Source: Streptomyces griseocarneus (lineage in GTDB: Bacteria; Actinomycetota; Actinomycetes; Streptomycetales; Streptomycetaceae). From it: a stretch of DNA of 64,000 bases. A model generated the notes under the pieces. That model saw nothing but the letters and a program-made list of their open reading frames with translations. It was not told the origin of the DNA and did no database searches. Shown here in pieces: positions 26,001-38,000 of this stretch. The stretch is from NCBI GenBank assembly GCA_003674045.1, contig PENC01000013.1, forward strand, positions 116,587 through 180,586, read 5' to 3'. The translations under genes were made by a program, and so were the position numbers. The number at the start of each line of letters is the position of its first letter. Position 1 is the stretch's first letter.

Positions 26001-29000
26001 AACGTCGCGTTCACGGAGAACCGGGACGACGCCGGCCTCCCCGCGGGTATCCATGGTGAGCTGCAGTTCGCGAGGGACCTCTTCGACCGGGTGACGGTGG
26101 AGTCGCTGGCTGAGCGCTTGCGGCGGCTGCTCGGCGGTGTTGTGGCCGACCCGGGGGCGCCGATCGGTTCGGTGGAGCTGCTCGATGCGGGCGAGCGTGA
26201 GCGGATCGTGTCGGTGTGGAATGACACGGATCGTGTGGCGCCGGATGTGCTGGATCGGTGTGTGCATGAGGTGTTTGCGGAGCGGGTTGCGCAGGTGCCG
26301 GATGCGACGGCGCTGATTTTCGAGGGTGAGCGTGTCTCGTATGCGGAGCTGGATGCGCGGGCGGGTGAGCTGGCGGTGCGGCTTCCTGTGTCGGGTGGTG
26401 TGGTTGGTGTTCACCTTGAGCGTGGGGTGGACATGGTGGTGGCGTTGCTGGCGGTGCTGAAGTCGGGTGCCGGATACACGCTGCTGGACCCGGATTTTCC
26501 GGTGGAGCGGCTGGCGGCGGTGGTGGCCGAGGCCGGGGTGCGGACGGTGGTGACGCGTACGGGGCTGAGCGAGGCTGTTTCATCGCTCGGTGTTTCGACG
26601 GTGTGCGTTGATGCGCTGCCGGAGGCGGTACGGGATGTTGCCGCTGTTGATGTCAGTGCGCGTGATGTGGCGTGTGTGATGTTCACGTCGGGTTCGACGG
26701 GGCGTCCGAAGGGTGTGGCGACGTCGCATCGTGCGCTGCTTGCCACGTATCTGGGCCAGGATTACGGCGAGTTCGGTCCTGGTGAGGTGTTTTTGCAGTG
26801 CTCGCCGGTGTCGTGGGACGGTTTCGCGCTGGAGCTTTTCGGCGCGCTGTTGCACGGTGCGGTGTGTGTGCTCCAGCCGGGGCAGAGTCCTGAGCCTGCG
26901 GTGATCGAGCGTTTGGTGGCGGAGCATGGTGTGACGATGCTTCAGTTGTCGGCGAGCCTTTTCAATCACCTGGTGGATGAATTCCCTGCTGCTTTTGATG
27001 GTGTGCGGGTGGCGTTCACTGGTGGTGAGGTCGGTTCCGTCGCGCACGTGGCGAAGGTGCTGGAGCTTTTCCCCGGCCTGCGTGTGGGGAATGGTTACGG
27101 TCCGGTGGAAAGCATGGGCTTCACCACCTGCCACGAGGTCGGCCCGGACGATCTGCTTGCGTCGAAGCTCCCGGTCGGCCGTCCGATCGGGAACAAGCGG
27201 GCGTATCTGCTGGACGAGAATCTGCGTCCGGTGCCGGTGGGTGTGGTCGGTGAGCTGTATGTGGCGGGTGCGGGTCTGGCTCAGGGCTACATCAGCCGCC
27301 CCGGTCTCACCGCTGAGCGTTTCGTCGCCTGCCCGTTTGGTGTTGCCGGTGAGCGGATGTATCGGACGGGTGACCTGGCCCGGTGGCGTGTGGATGGCGT
27401 GCTGGAGTATGTGGGCCGGGGTGACGATCAGGTCAAGATCCGTGGTTTCCGTGTCGAGCCCGGTGAGATCGTGGCTGTTCTGACCGCCCATGATGCCGTG
27501 GTGCAGGCCGCGGTCGTCGCTCGCGAGGGCCGCCTGGTGGCCTACGTCGTGACGAGCACCCCGGTCGATGGGTCTGATCTCCGCCGTTACATGGCCGGCC
27601 TGCTGCCCCGTCACATGGTGCCCGCGGCTGTGGTGACCATGGATGCCCTGCCGCTGACCCCGAACGGCAAGCTCGACCGACGTGCCCTGCCCGAGCCGGA
27701 GTTCACGGGATCTGTTGGGGGCCGTGAGGCGCGTACTCCGCAGGAGATGGCACTGGCCGGCCTGTTCACCGAGGTCCTCGGTGTCGAGCGGGTGTCGGTC
27801 GACGACGGCTTCTTCGACCTGGGCGGTCATTCGCTGCTGGCGACGCGCCTCCTCAGCCGGGTGCGCGCGGTGCTGGGCGTGGAGCTGGGCATCCGCGACC
27901 TGTTCGAGGCGCCGACGGTGGCGGGACTGGTGGAGCGGCTGGGGGCCGCAGGTGGTGCGCGTGCGGCGCTGGTGCGGCGTGAGCGTCCGGATGTGGTGCC
28001 GCTGTCGTCGGCACAGCATCGCCTGTGGTTCCTGGAGCGGTTCGAGAAGCAGGCCACCTACAACGTCCCCCTCGCCTTCCGGCTCCAGGGCCGGATGGAC
28101 GTGTCGGCGTTGCGTGCCGCGCTGGCTGACGTCGTGGGCCGTCACGAGTCGCTGCGTACGGTGTTCCCGGAGGTGGAGGGTGAGCCTCGTCAGGTGATCC
28201 TGGACGCGGCGGACGTACATGTGGACTTCACCGTGGTGGAGTGCGCCGAGGACGAACTGTCACAGCGCCTTTCGGCCGCGGCCTTCGCCCCGTTCGATCT
28301 GGAGGACGCCCTCCCTGTCCGGGTGACGCTGTTCACGCTGGGCGCGGACGAGTCCGTCCTGCTGCTCAACCTGCACCACATCGCCAGTGACGGCTGGTCC
28401 GAGCAGCCGCTGTACCGCGACCTCGCGGTCGCGTACCGGGCGCGATGCGCGGGTGAGGCCCCCGGGTGGGCGCCGCTGCCGGTGCAGTACGCGGACTACA
28501 CACTCTGGCAGCGCGACCTGCTGGACGACGTGCTGGACAGCCAGCTCGCCTATTGGAAGCAGCAGCTTCAGTTGATTCCTCACGAGCTGCCGCTGCCTGC
28601 GGACCGCTTGCGGCCTGCTGTGCCGAGCCATGAGGGCGGTCTTGTCGAGTTCGATTTGGGTGCTGAGCTGCATGTGGCGTTGGAGGCGTTGGCGCGGCGG
28701 CATGGTGTGACGCTGTTCATGGTGCTCCAAGCGGGTCTTGCGGCGTTGCTGTCGCGCATGGGCGGTGGTTCGGATGTCCCGCTGGGAACGGCGGTGGCGG
28801 GCCGTACGGACGAAGCCCTTGATGACTTGGTGGGCTTTTTCGTCAACACGCTCGTCCTGCGGACGGATGTGTCCGGTGACCCGGCATTCGGTGAGTTGCT
28901 GGGCCGGGTGCGGGAGACGGACTTGGCGGCGTTCGCGCACCAGGACGTGCCGTTCGAGCGGCTGGTGGAGGAGATCAACCCGGACCGCTCGGGTTCCCGG

Positions 29001-32000
29001 CATCCGCTGTTCCAGGTGATGCTCGTCCTCCAGAACAACACGGAGGGGACCGTCGACCTTCCGGGCCTCTCCGTCCGACCCGAGCCGTACGGCTCCCACT
29101 CGCCCAAGTTCGACCTCGAATTCACATTCATGGAAGAGCGGGACGCGGCCGGGAACCCTGTCGGCATCCATGGCACCGTCGAATACACGGCCGATCTTTT
29201 CGACCGGGCGACTGTGGTGTCCCTTGCGGACTGTATGGGGCGGCTGTTGGAGCAGGTCGGTGATGACTCCGGGGTGTCCGTCGGGTCGCTCGCCTTGTTC
29301 GACTCGTCGGCCGAGGAGCGGGAGTTCCTGGCCCGTACCGAGCGTGCGCGGGCCGGATTCGCGGCGGCCGTAGGCGATCAGGGTGTCGTGGTTGTCGGTC
29401 GCGGGCCGCGTTCGGCGCGTGAGGAGATCCTGTGTGGGCTGTTTGCCGAGATCTTGGATGTTCCTGTGGTGGGGGTGGAGGACAATTTCTTTGCTCTGGG
29501 TGGTCATTCGCTGCTGGCGACGCGGCTGATCAGCCGGGTGCGGGCGGTGCTGGGTGCGGAGCTCGGTATCCGTGATCTGTTCCGGAACCCGACGGTGGGG
29601 GGTGTCGCGAAGTGCCTCGCCGACGGTGGGACGGTCCGTGTCCCGCTGCGGGTGGCGGAGCGGCGTCCTGAGGTGCTGCCGCTGTCGTCGGCGCAGCACC
29701 GGCTGTGGTTCCTGGAGCGCTTCGAGCAGCAGCCCACCTACAACGCACCCTTCGCCTTCCGGCTACGGGGCCGGGTCGACGCGGCTGCTCTGCGCGCCGC
29801 GCTGAACGATGTCGTCGCTCGGCACGAGGCGCTGCGGACGGTGTTCCCCGAAGCGGAGGGCGAGCCCCGCCAGGTGATCCTGGCCGCCGAGAGCGCCCAG
29901 GTCGACTTCTCCGTTGTGGAGTGCCCGGAGGCCGAGCTCGCGCAGGAGATCTCCCTCGCCATGCGCGCCCGGTTCGACCTGGAGAAGGATCTGCCGATCA
30001 GAGGACAGCTCTTCACGGTGGGCGCGGAGGAGTCCGTTCTTCTGCTGACCCTGCATCACATCGCGAGCGACGGCTGGTCCGAACGTCCGCTGCTCACGGA
30101 CCTCGCCACGGCTTACCGGGCCCGGTGCGCGGGTGGGGAGCCGGAGTGGGCCTCGCCGCTGCCGGTGCAGTACGCGGACTACACGCTGTGGCAGCGCGAG
30201 CTCTTCGACTCGGCGCTCGGAGAGCAACTGGGCTACTGGAGCCGGAAGCTGAGCGGCGTTCCTCAGGAATTGCCGCTGCCTGCCGACCGCTTGCGGCCTG
30301 CTGTGCCGAGCCATGAGGGCGGTCTTGTCGAGTTCGATTTGGGTGCTGAGCTGCATGTGGCGTTGGAGGCGTTGGCGCGGCGGCATGGTGTGACGCTGTT
30401 CATGGTGCTTCAGGCGGGTCTTGCCGCGCTGCTGTCCCGGATGGGTGGCGGTTCGGACATCCCGCTGGGGACGGTGGTGGCGGGTCGTACGGACGAGGCG
30501 CTGGACGATCTGGTCGGGTTTTTCGTCAATACGCTGGTGTTGCGGACGGATGTGTCGGGTGACCCTGCGTTCGTGGATCTGCTGGGGCGGGTGCGGGAGA
30601 CGGATCTGGCGGCGTTCGCGCATCAGGATGTGCCGTTCGAGCGGTTGGTGGAGGAGATCAACCCGGACCGCTCGGGTGCGCGGCATCCGCTGTTCCAGGT
30701 GATGCTCGTTCTCCAGAACAACGCCGAAGGCCGCTTCGAACTGCCGGGGCTGACCGTAGCGGAAGAAATGGTCGGGGCCATCCCGGCGAAGTTCGACCTC
30801 AATTTCACCTTCGCGGAAAAGCGGGACGAGACGGGGCGACCGACAGGTCTTGAGGGCTCGCTGCTTTTCGCTGCCGATCTGTTCGATCAGGTGACGGCGG
30901 AGGCGCTGACCGAGCGCCTGCGGCGACTGCTCGATGGTGTCGTCACGGACCCGGAAGCGTCGATCGGCTCGGTGGAGCTGCTCGATGCGGGCGAGCACGA
31001 GCGGATGGTCGTGGAATGGAATGACACGGATCGTGTGGCGCCGGATGTGCTGGATCGGTGTGTGCATGAGGTGTTTGCGGAGCGGGTTGCGCAGGTGCCG
31101 GATGCGACGGCGCTGATTTTCGAGGGTGAGCGTGTCTCGTATGCGGAGCTGGATGCGCGGGCGGGTGAGCTGGCGGTGCGGCTTCCTGTGTCGGGTGGTG
31201 TGGTTGGTGTTCACCTTGAGCGTGGGGTGGACATGGTGGTGGCGTTGCTGGCGGTACTGAAAGCAGGCGCTGGTTACACACTGCTGGACCCCGATTTTCC
31301 GGCGGAGCGGCTGACGGCGGTGCTGGCTGAGGCCGGGGTACGGACGGTAGTCACCCGCACCGCGCTGAGCGGCAATGTGACTTCCCCCAGCGTCACGACG
31401 GTGTGCGTAGATGCGCTGCCGGAGGCGGTACGGGATACCGTCGCTGTTGATGTCAGTGCGCGTGATGTGGCGTGTGTGATGTTCACGTCGGGTTCGACGG
31501 GTCGGCCTAAGGGTGTGGCGACGTCGCACCGTGCGCTGCTGGCCACGTATCTGGGCCAGAGCTATGGCGAGTTCGGTCCTGGTGAGGTGTTTTTGCAGTG
31601 TTCGCCGGTGTCGTGGGACGGTTTCGCGCTGGAGCTGTTCGGTGCGCTGCTTCATGGTGCGGTGTGTGTGTTGCAGTCGGGGCAGAGTCCTGAGCCTGCG
31701 GTGATCGAGCGGCTGGTGGCGGAGCACGGCGTGACGATGCTCCAGTTGTCGGCGAGCCTCTTCAACCACCTGGTGGATGAATTCCCGGGTGCTTTTGCGG
31801 GTGTGCGGGTGGCGTTCACCGGTGGTGAGGTCGGTTCTGTCGCGCATGTGGCGAGGATTCTCGGCCGGTATCCCGAACTCCGTGTGGGGAATGGTTACGG
31901 TCCGGTGGAGAGCATGGGCTTCACCACCTGCCACACCGTGGAATCAGCGGACCTCACGCATTCCCAGCTCCCGATCGGCCGTCCGATCGGCAACAAACGG

Positions 32001-35000
32001 GCCTATGTCCTCGACGGAAATCTGCGCCCGGTCCCGGTCGGCGTGGTCGGTGAGCTGTATGTGGCTGGCGCGGGTTTGGCCGAGGGTTACATCAGCCGTC
32101 CGGGCCTGACCGCCGAGCGTTTCGTGGCGTGCCCGTTCGGTGTCGCCGGTGAGCGGATGTACCGCACAGGCGATCTTGCCCGGTGGCGTGTGGATGGTGT
32201 GCTGGAGTATGTGGGTCGTGGTGACGATCAGGTCAAGATCCGTGGTTTCCGTGTCGAGCCCGGTGAGGTCGCGGCTGTTCTGACCGCTCACGATGCCGTG
32301 GTGCAGGCCGCGGTCGTCGCTCGCGAGGGCCGCCTGGTGGCCTACGTCGTGACGAGCACTCCGGTCGAGGGGTCTGATCTCCGCCGTTATGTGGCCGGCC
32401 TGCTGCCCCGTCACATGGTGCCCGCGGCCGTGGTGACCATGGATGCCCTGCCGCTGACCCCGAACGGCAAGCTCGATCAGCGTGCCCTGCCCGCTCCCGA
32501 CGTACTGGCGGCCGCTGACGGCCGTGGTCCTCGGACGCTGCAGGAGGAGATCCTGTGCGGGGTGTTCGCCGAGCTCTTGGCGGTGCCGTCTGTCGGTGTC
32601 GACGACGACTTCTTCGCCCTCGGTGGTCATTCGCTTCTGGCGACGCGACTGATCAGCCGCGTCCGTACGGCCCTCGGCGCCGAGCTCGGCATCCGTGACC
32701 TCTTCGACGCCCCCACCGTCGCTCTGCTGGCCGAGCGGCTGGGCACCGTGGGCACGGCGCGTGCTGCGCTCACGCGGCGCGAGCGGCCCGAGGTGCTGCC
32801 GTTGTCGTCGGCGCAGCACCGCCTGTGGTTCCTGGAGCGGTTCGAGAAGCAGGCCACTTACAACGTTCCCTTCGCCTTCCGGCTGCGCGGCCAGGTGAAC
32901 ACGGCTGCCTTGGTGCTGGCGGTCAATGACATCGTCGCCCGCCACGAGGCGCTGCGGACCCGCTTCCCCGCCGTCGAGGGTGAGCCCCGGCAGCTCATAC
33001 TGGACATGCGCGACGCCGACATCGACTTCACCGTTGTCGAATGCCCTGAGCATGAACTCGCCGAGAGGCTTGCCGAGGCTGCCTACACCCCGTTCGACCT
33101 GGAGGACGGCTTCCCCGTCCGGGTGACGCTCTTCACCCTCGGTGCCGAGGAGTCCGTGTTCCTTCTGTCCCTGCACCACATCGCGAGCGACGGCTGGTCG
33201 GAGCGGCCCCTGCTCGCCGATCTGGCCACGGCGTACGCGGCCCGGTGCGCGGGCGAGGAGCCTGTGTGGGTTCCGCTGCCGGTGCAGTACGCGGATTACA
33301 CGCTCTGGCAGCGCGAGCTGCTCGCCGAGGTCCTCGACGACCAGCTCGCCTACTGGCGGCAGGCGCTCGACAAGTCCCCCCAGGCACTCGCCCTGCCTGT
33401 CGACCGTGCGCGTCCGGAGGCGCCCAGCCACGAAGGGGAGCTGGTCGAGTTCGCCCTGGGTGCCGAGTTGCACGCGAAGCTGGAGGCGTTGGCGCGACAG
33501 CACGGGGTGACGCTGTTCATGGTGCTGCAAGCCGGACTTGCGGCTCTGCTGTCCCGAATCGGTGCGGGGGCGGATATCCCGCTCGGCACGGTTGTCGCGG
33601 GCCGGTCCGACGAAGCTCTCGACGATCTGGTGGGCTTCTTCGTCAACACGCTCGTCCTGCGCACGGACGTGTCCGGCGACCCGGCATTCGGCGAGCTCCT
33701 GGCCCGCGTCCGCGCCACCGACCTGGCCGCCTTCGCGCACCAGGACGTGCCCTTCGAGCGGCTGGTCGAGGCCGTCAACCCGGACCGCTCGGATACGCGA
33801 CACCCGCTGTTCCAGGTCATGGTCGTTCTGCAGAACACCGCGGAAGGACAACTGGAGCTGGCGGGTCTCGGCGCGGAGGCGGAGCCGCTGGGCTCGGTGC
33901 CCGCGAAATTCGACCTCGACTTCACCTTTGTGGAGGAGCGCGACAGCACGGGCCGTCCCATGGGTATCCAGGGCTCCGTCCTGTTCGCCACCGATCTTTT
34001 CGACCGGGCGACTGTGGTGTCCCTTGCGGACTGTATGGGGCGGCTGTTGGAGCAGGTCGGTGATGACTCCGGGGTGTCCGTCGGGTCGCTCGCCCTGTTC
34101 GGTTCGCCGGCCGAGGAGCGGGAGTTCCTGGCCCGTACCGAGCGTGCGCGGGCCGGATTCGCGGCGGCCGTAGGCGATCAGGGTGTCGTGGTTGTCGGTC
34201 GCGGGCCGCGTTCGGCGCGTGAGGAGATCCTGTGTGGGCTGTTTGCCGAGATCCTGGATGTTCCTGTGGTGGGGGTGGAGGACAATTTCTTTGCTCTGGG
34301 TGGTCATTCGCTGCTGGCGACGCGGCTGATCAGCCGGGTGCGGGCGGTGCTGGGCGCGGAGCTCGGTATCCGTGATCTGTTCCGGAACCCGACGGTGGCG
34401 GGTGTCGCGAAATGCCTCGCCGATGGCGGGACGGTCCGTGTCCCGCTGCGGGTGGCGGAGCGGCGTCCTGAGGTGCTGCCGCTGTCGTCGGCGCAGCACC
34501 GGCTGTGGTTCCTGGAGCGTTTCGAGCAGCAGCCCACCTACAACGCACCCTTCGCCTTCCGGCTGCGCGGCCGGGTCGACGGCGAGGCGCTGGGGGCCGC
34601 CGTACGCGATGTGGTGGCCCGGCACGAGGCACTGCGTACGGTATTCCCGGCGGTGGAAGGGGAACCGCGGCAGGTAATTCTCGACGCCGCTGCCGCACCG
34701 CTCGAATTCACCGTCGTGGAATGCGCGGAGCGGGACGTGGCGGACCTGATCACGGCCGCGGCGTCCGCTCCCTTCGACCTGGAGAACGAACTCCCGATCC
34801 GGGGAAGGCTGTTCACCCTCGGCGCCGCGGAGTCCGTCCTCGTGCTGACCCTGCATCACATCGCGAGCGACGGCTGGTCGGTGCGTCCGCTGCTGGGCGA
34901 CCTGGCGCAGGCGTACCAGGCCAGGAGGCTGGGCGAGGCACCGGTATGGAACGACGAGCTGCCGGTGCAGTACGCGGACTACACGCTGTGGCAGCGCGAG

Positions 35001-38000
35001 CTCTTCGCGGAAGTCCTGGGGGAGCAGTTGGACTACTGGGGCCGGGCGCTGAACGGCGTGCCGCAGGAGCTGGCGCTGCCCGCCGACCGCCCTCGCCCGG
35101 CGGTGGCGAGCCACGACGGCGGCCTGGTCGAATTCGCCCTGGACAAGGAATTGCACGCCCGGCTGGACGAGCTGGCCAGACAACACGGCGTGACGCTGTT
35201 CATGGTGCTCCAGGCGGGTCTTGCCGCGCTGCTGTCCCGGATGGGTGGCGGTTCGGACATCCCGCTGGGGACGGTGGTCGCGGGCCGGTCGGACGAGGCG
35301 CTGGACGACTTGGTCGGGTTTTTCGTGAACACGCTGGTGTTGCGGACGGATGTGTCGGGTGACCCTGCGTTCGTGGACCTGTTGGGGCGGGTGCGGGAGA
35401 CGGATCTGGCGGCGTTCGCGCATCAGGATGTGCCGTTCGAGCGGTTGGTGGAGGAGATCAACCCGGACCGCTCGGGTGCCCGGCATCCGCTGTTCCAGGT
35501 GATGCTCGTCCTCCAGAACAACGCCGAAGGCCGCTTCGAACTCTCGGGGCTGACGACGGCCGAGGAAGAACCCGCCGGCTCGCTCCTGGCCAAATTCGAC
35601 CTGCATTTCACCTTCGTGGAGGACCGGGACGGCACGGGCCGCCCCATGGGTATCCAGGGCTCAGTCCTCTTCGCCACCGATCTCTTCGACCGGACAACCG
35701 CCCAGTCGATGGCGCACCGCCTGCACAGGCTTCTCGACGGCGTCTCGGGCGACCCTCAGGCTCCTGTCAGTTCTGCAGAACTGCTCACCGCCGAGGAGCG
35801 GAACCGGATTCTCTCCGCGTGGAACGACACGGACCGTGTGGCCCCGGATGCGCTGGACCGTTGCGTACACGAGGTCTTCGAGGAGCAGGCGCTCCGGACC
35901 CCCGACGCGACGGCGCTGATATGCGGTGATGAACAGGTCAGCTACGGCGAGCTGAATACACGGGCGGACGAACTGGCAGCGCGGATGCCGGATGCGGACG
36001 GTGGTGTGATCGGCGTCCATCTCGAACGTGGGGTGGACATGGTGGTGGCGTTGCTGGCGGTGCTGAAGACAGGCGCTGGTTATACGCTGCTGGACCCCGA
36101 TTTTCCGGTGGAGCGGCTGGCGGCGGTGGTGGCCGAGGCCGGGGTGCGGACGGTGGTGACGCGTACGGGGCTGAGCGAGGCTGTTTCATCGCTCGATGTC
36201 GCGGCTGTGTGCGTCGACTCGCTCCCGGATGACGTGCGGAGCATTCCCGTGCTCGACCGTAATGCCCATGACGTGGCGTGTGTGATGTTCACGTCGGGTT
36301 CGACGGGTCGGCCCAAGGGTGTGGCGACGTCGCATCGTGCGCTGCTGGCCACGTATCTGGGCCAGGATTACGGTGAGTTCGGTCCTGGCGAGGTGTTTTT
36401 GCAGTGCTCGCCGGTGTCGTGGGACGGTTTCGCGCTGGAGTTGTTCGGTGCGCTGTTGCATGGTGCGGTGTGTGTGCTCCAGTCGGGGCAGAGTCCTGAG
36501 CCTGCGGTGATCGAGCGTTTGGTGGCGGAGCATGGTGTGACGATGCTTCAGCTGTCGGCGAGCCTCTTCAATCACCTGGTGGATGAATTCCCTGCTGCTT
36601 TTGATGGTGTGCGGGTGGCGTTCACTGGCGGTGAGGTCGGTTCTGTCGCGCATGTGGCGAGGATTCTCGGCCGGTATCCCGAACTCCGTGTGGGGAATGG
36701 TTACGGTCCGGTGGAGAGCATGGGCTTCACCACCTGCCACACCGTGGAAACGGCGGACCTCACGCAATCCCAGCTTCCGGTCGGCCGTCCTGTCGGGAAC
36801 AAGCGGGCGTATGTGCTGGACGAGAGCCTGCGCCCGGTCCCTGCCGGTGTGGTCGGTGAGCTGTATGTGGCGGGTGGGGGTCTGGCCAACGGCTATATCA
36901 GTCGTCCGGGCCTGACTGCCGAGCGTTTCGTCGCCTGCCCGTTCGGTGTTGCCGGTGAGCGGATGTATCGGACGGGTGACCTGGCCCGGTGGCGTGTGGA
37001 TGGTGTGCTGGAGTATGTGGGCCGGGGTGACGATCAGGTCAAGATCCGTGGTTTCCGTGTCGAGCCGGGTGAGATCGCGGCCGTCCTGACCGCCCACGAT
37101 GCCGTGGTCCAGGCCGCTGTCGTCGCCCGAGAGGACCGCCCCGGGGACGTCCGGCTGGTCGCGTACGCGGTCGTGGCCGAGCCCGTCGATCCCACGACGC
37201 TCCAGAAGCACGTGGCCGCTGCACTCCCGCGCCATATGGTTCCCGCGGCCGTCGTCGTTCTCGACTCGCTGCCCATGACCTCGAACGGCAAGCTCGACCG
37301 CCGTGCTCTGCCCGCTCCCGAGAGCCGGCCAGCGGCTGACGGCCGTGGGCCGCGCTCGCTGCAGGAGGAGATCCTGTGCGGGGTCTTCGTCGAGCTCCTG
37401 GCCGTGCCGTCCGTCGGGATCGACGACGACTTCTTCTCCCTCGGCGGGCACTCGCTCCTCGCCACGCGGCTCATCAGCCGCGTCCGTACCGCCCTCGGTG
37501 TCGAACTGGGTATCCGCGACCTCTTTGACGCGCCCACCGTCGCCCTGCTCGCCGAGCGCGTCGGCGAGGCCATGGCCACTGCCCCCCGCGTGCCCCTGCG
37601 GGCCGTCGCGGAGCGGCCCGAGGCGCTGCCGTTGTCGTCGGCGCAGCAGCGTCTCTGGTTCCTGGAGCGGTTCGAGAAGCAGGCGACCTACAACGCGCCG
37701 TTCGCCTTCCGGCTGCGTGGCCCGGTGAACACGACGGCCTTGCTGCTGGCGGTCACCGACGTCGTCGCCCGCCATGAGACGCTGCGGACCCGCTTCCCGG
37801 CGGTCGACGGCGAACCCCGCCAGCTCGTGCTCGACATCGCCGAAGCCGATGTCGACCTCACCGTCGTCGAGTGCGCCGAGCACGAGCTGGCCGAGAGGCT
37901 TGCCCAGGCGGCCTTCGCCCCGTTCGACCTGGAAGCCGAACTGCCCCTCCGGGCATCCCTGTTCACGCTCGCGGCCGACGAGTCCGTCCTTCTGCTGGCG

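Larger units (their letters stand above)
26212..37600 (+). repeat. Tandem dimodule duplication inside the NRPS gene (A-T-C-T-C unit)
   Basis: The unit A2-T2-C3-T3-C4 recurs as A4-T4-C5-T5-C6, with exactly 4,800 nt between matching points. For example, the A3-motif stretch GTTCACGTCG is at 26,681 and 31,481, the T2/T4 serine region at 27,831 and 32,631, and T3/T5 at 29,508 and 34,308. A third, partial copy (A6-T6) follows at +4,806 to +4,821. Long stretches are base-for-base identical, so duplication or gene conversion was recent. Confidence 0.9.

Noticed and set aside
26212..37600. Periodic near-identical blocks considered as an array-type repeat or CRISPR
   Set aside because: The period is 4.8 kb and follows NRPS domain borders in frame; there are no short direct repeats with spacers. 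No CRISPR array was seen in the window.
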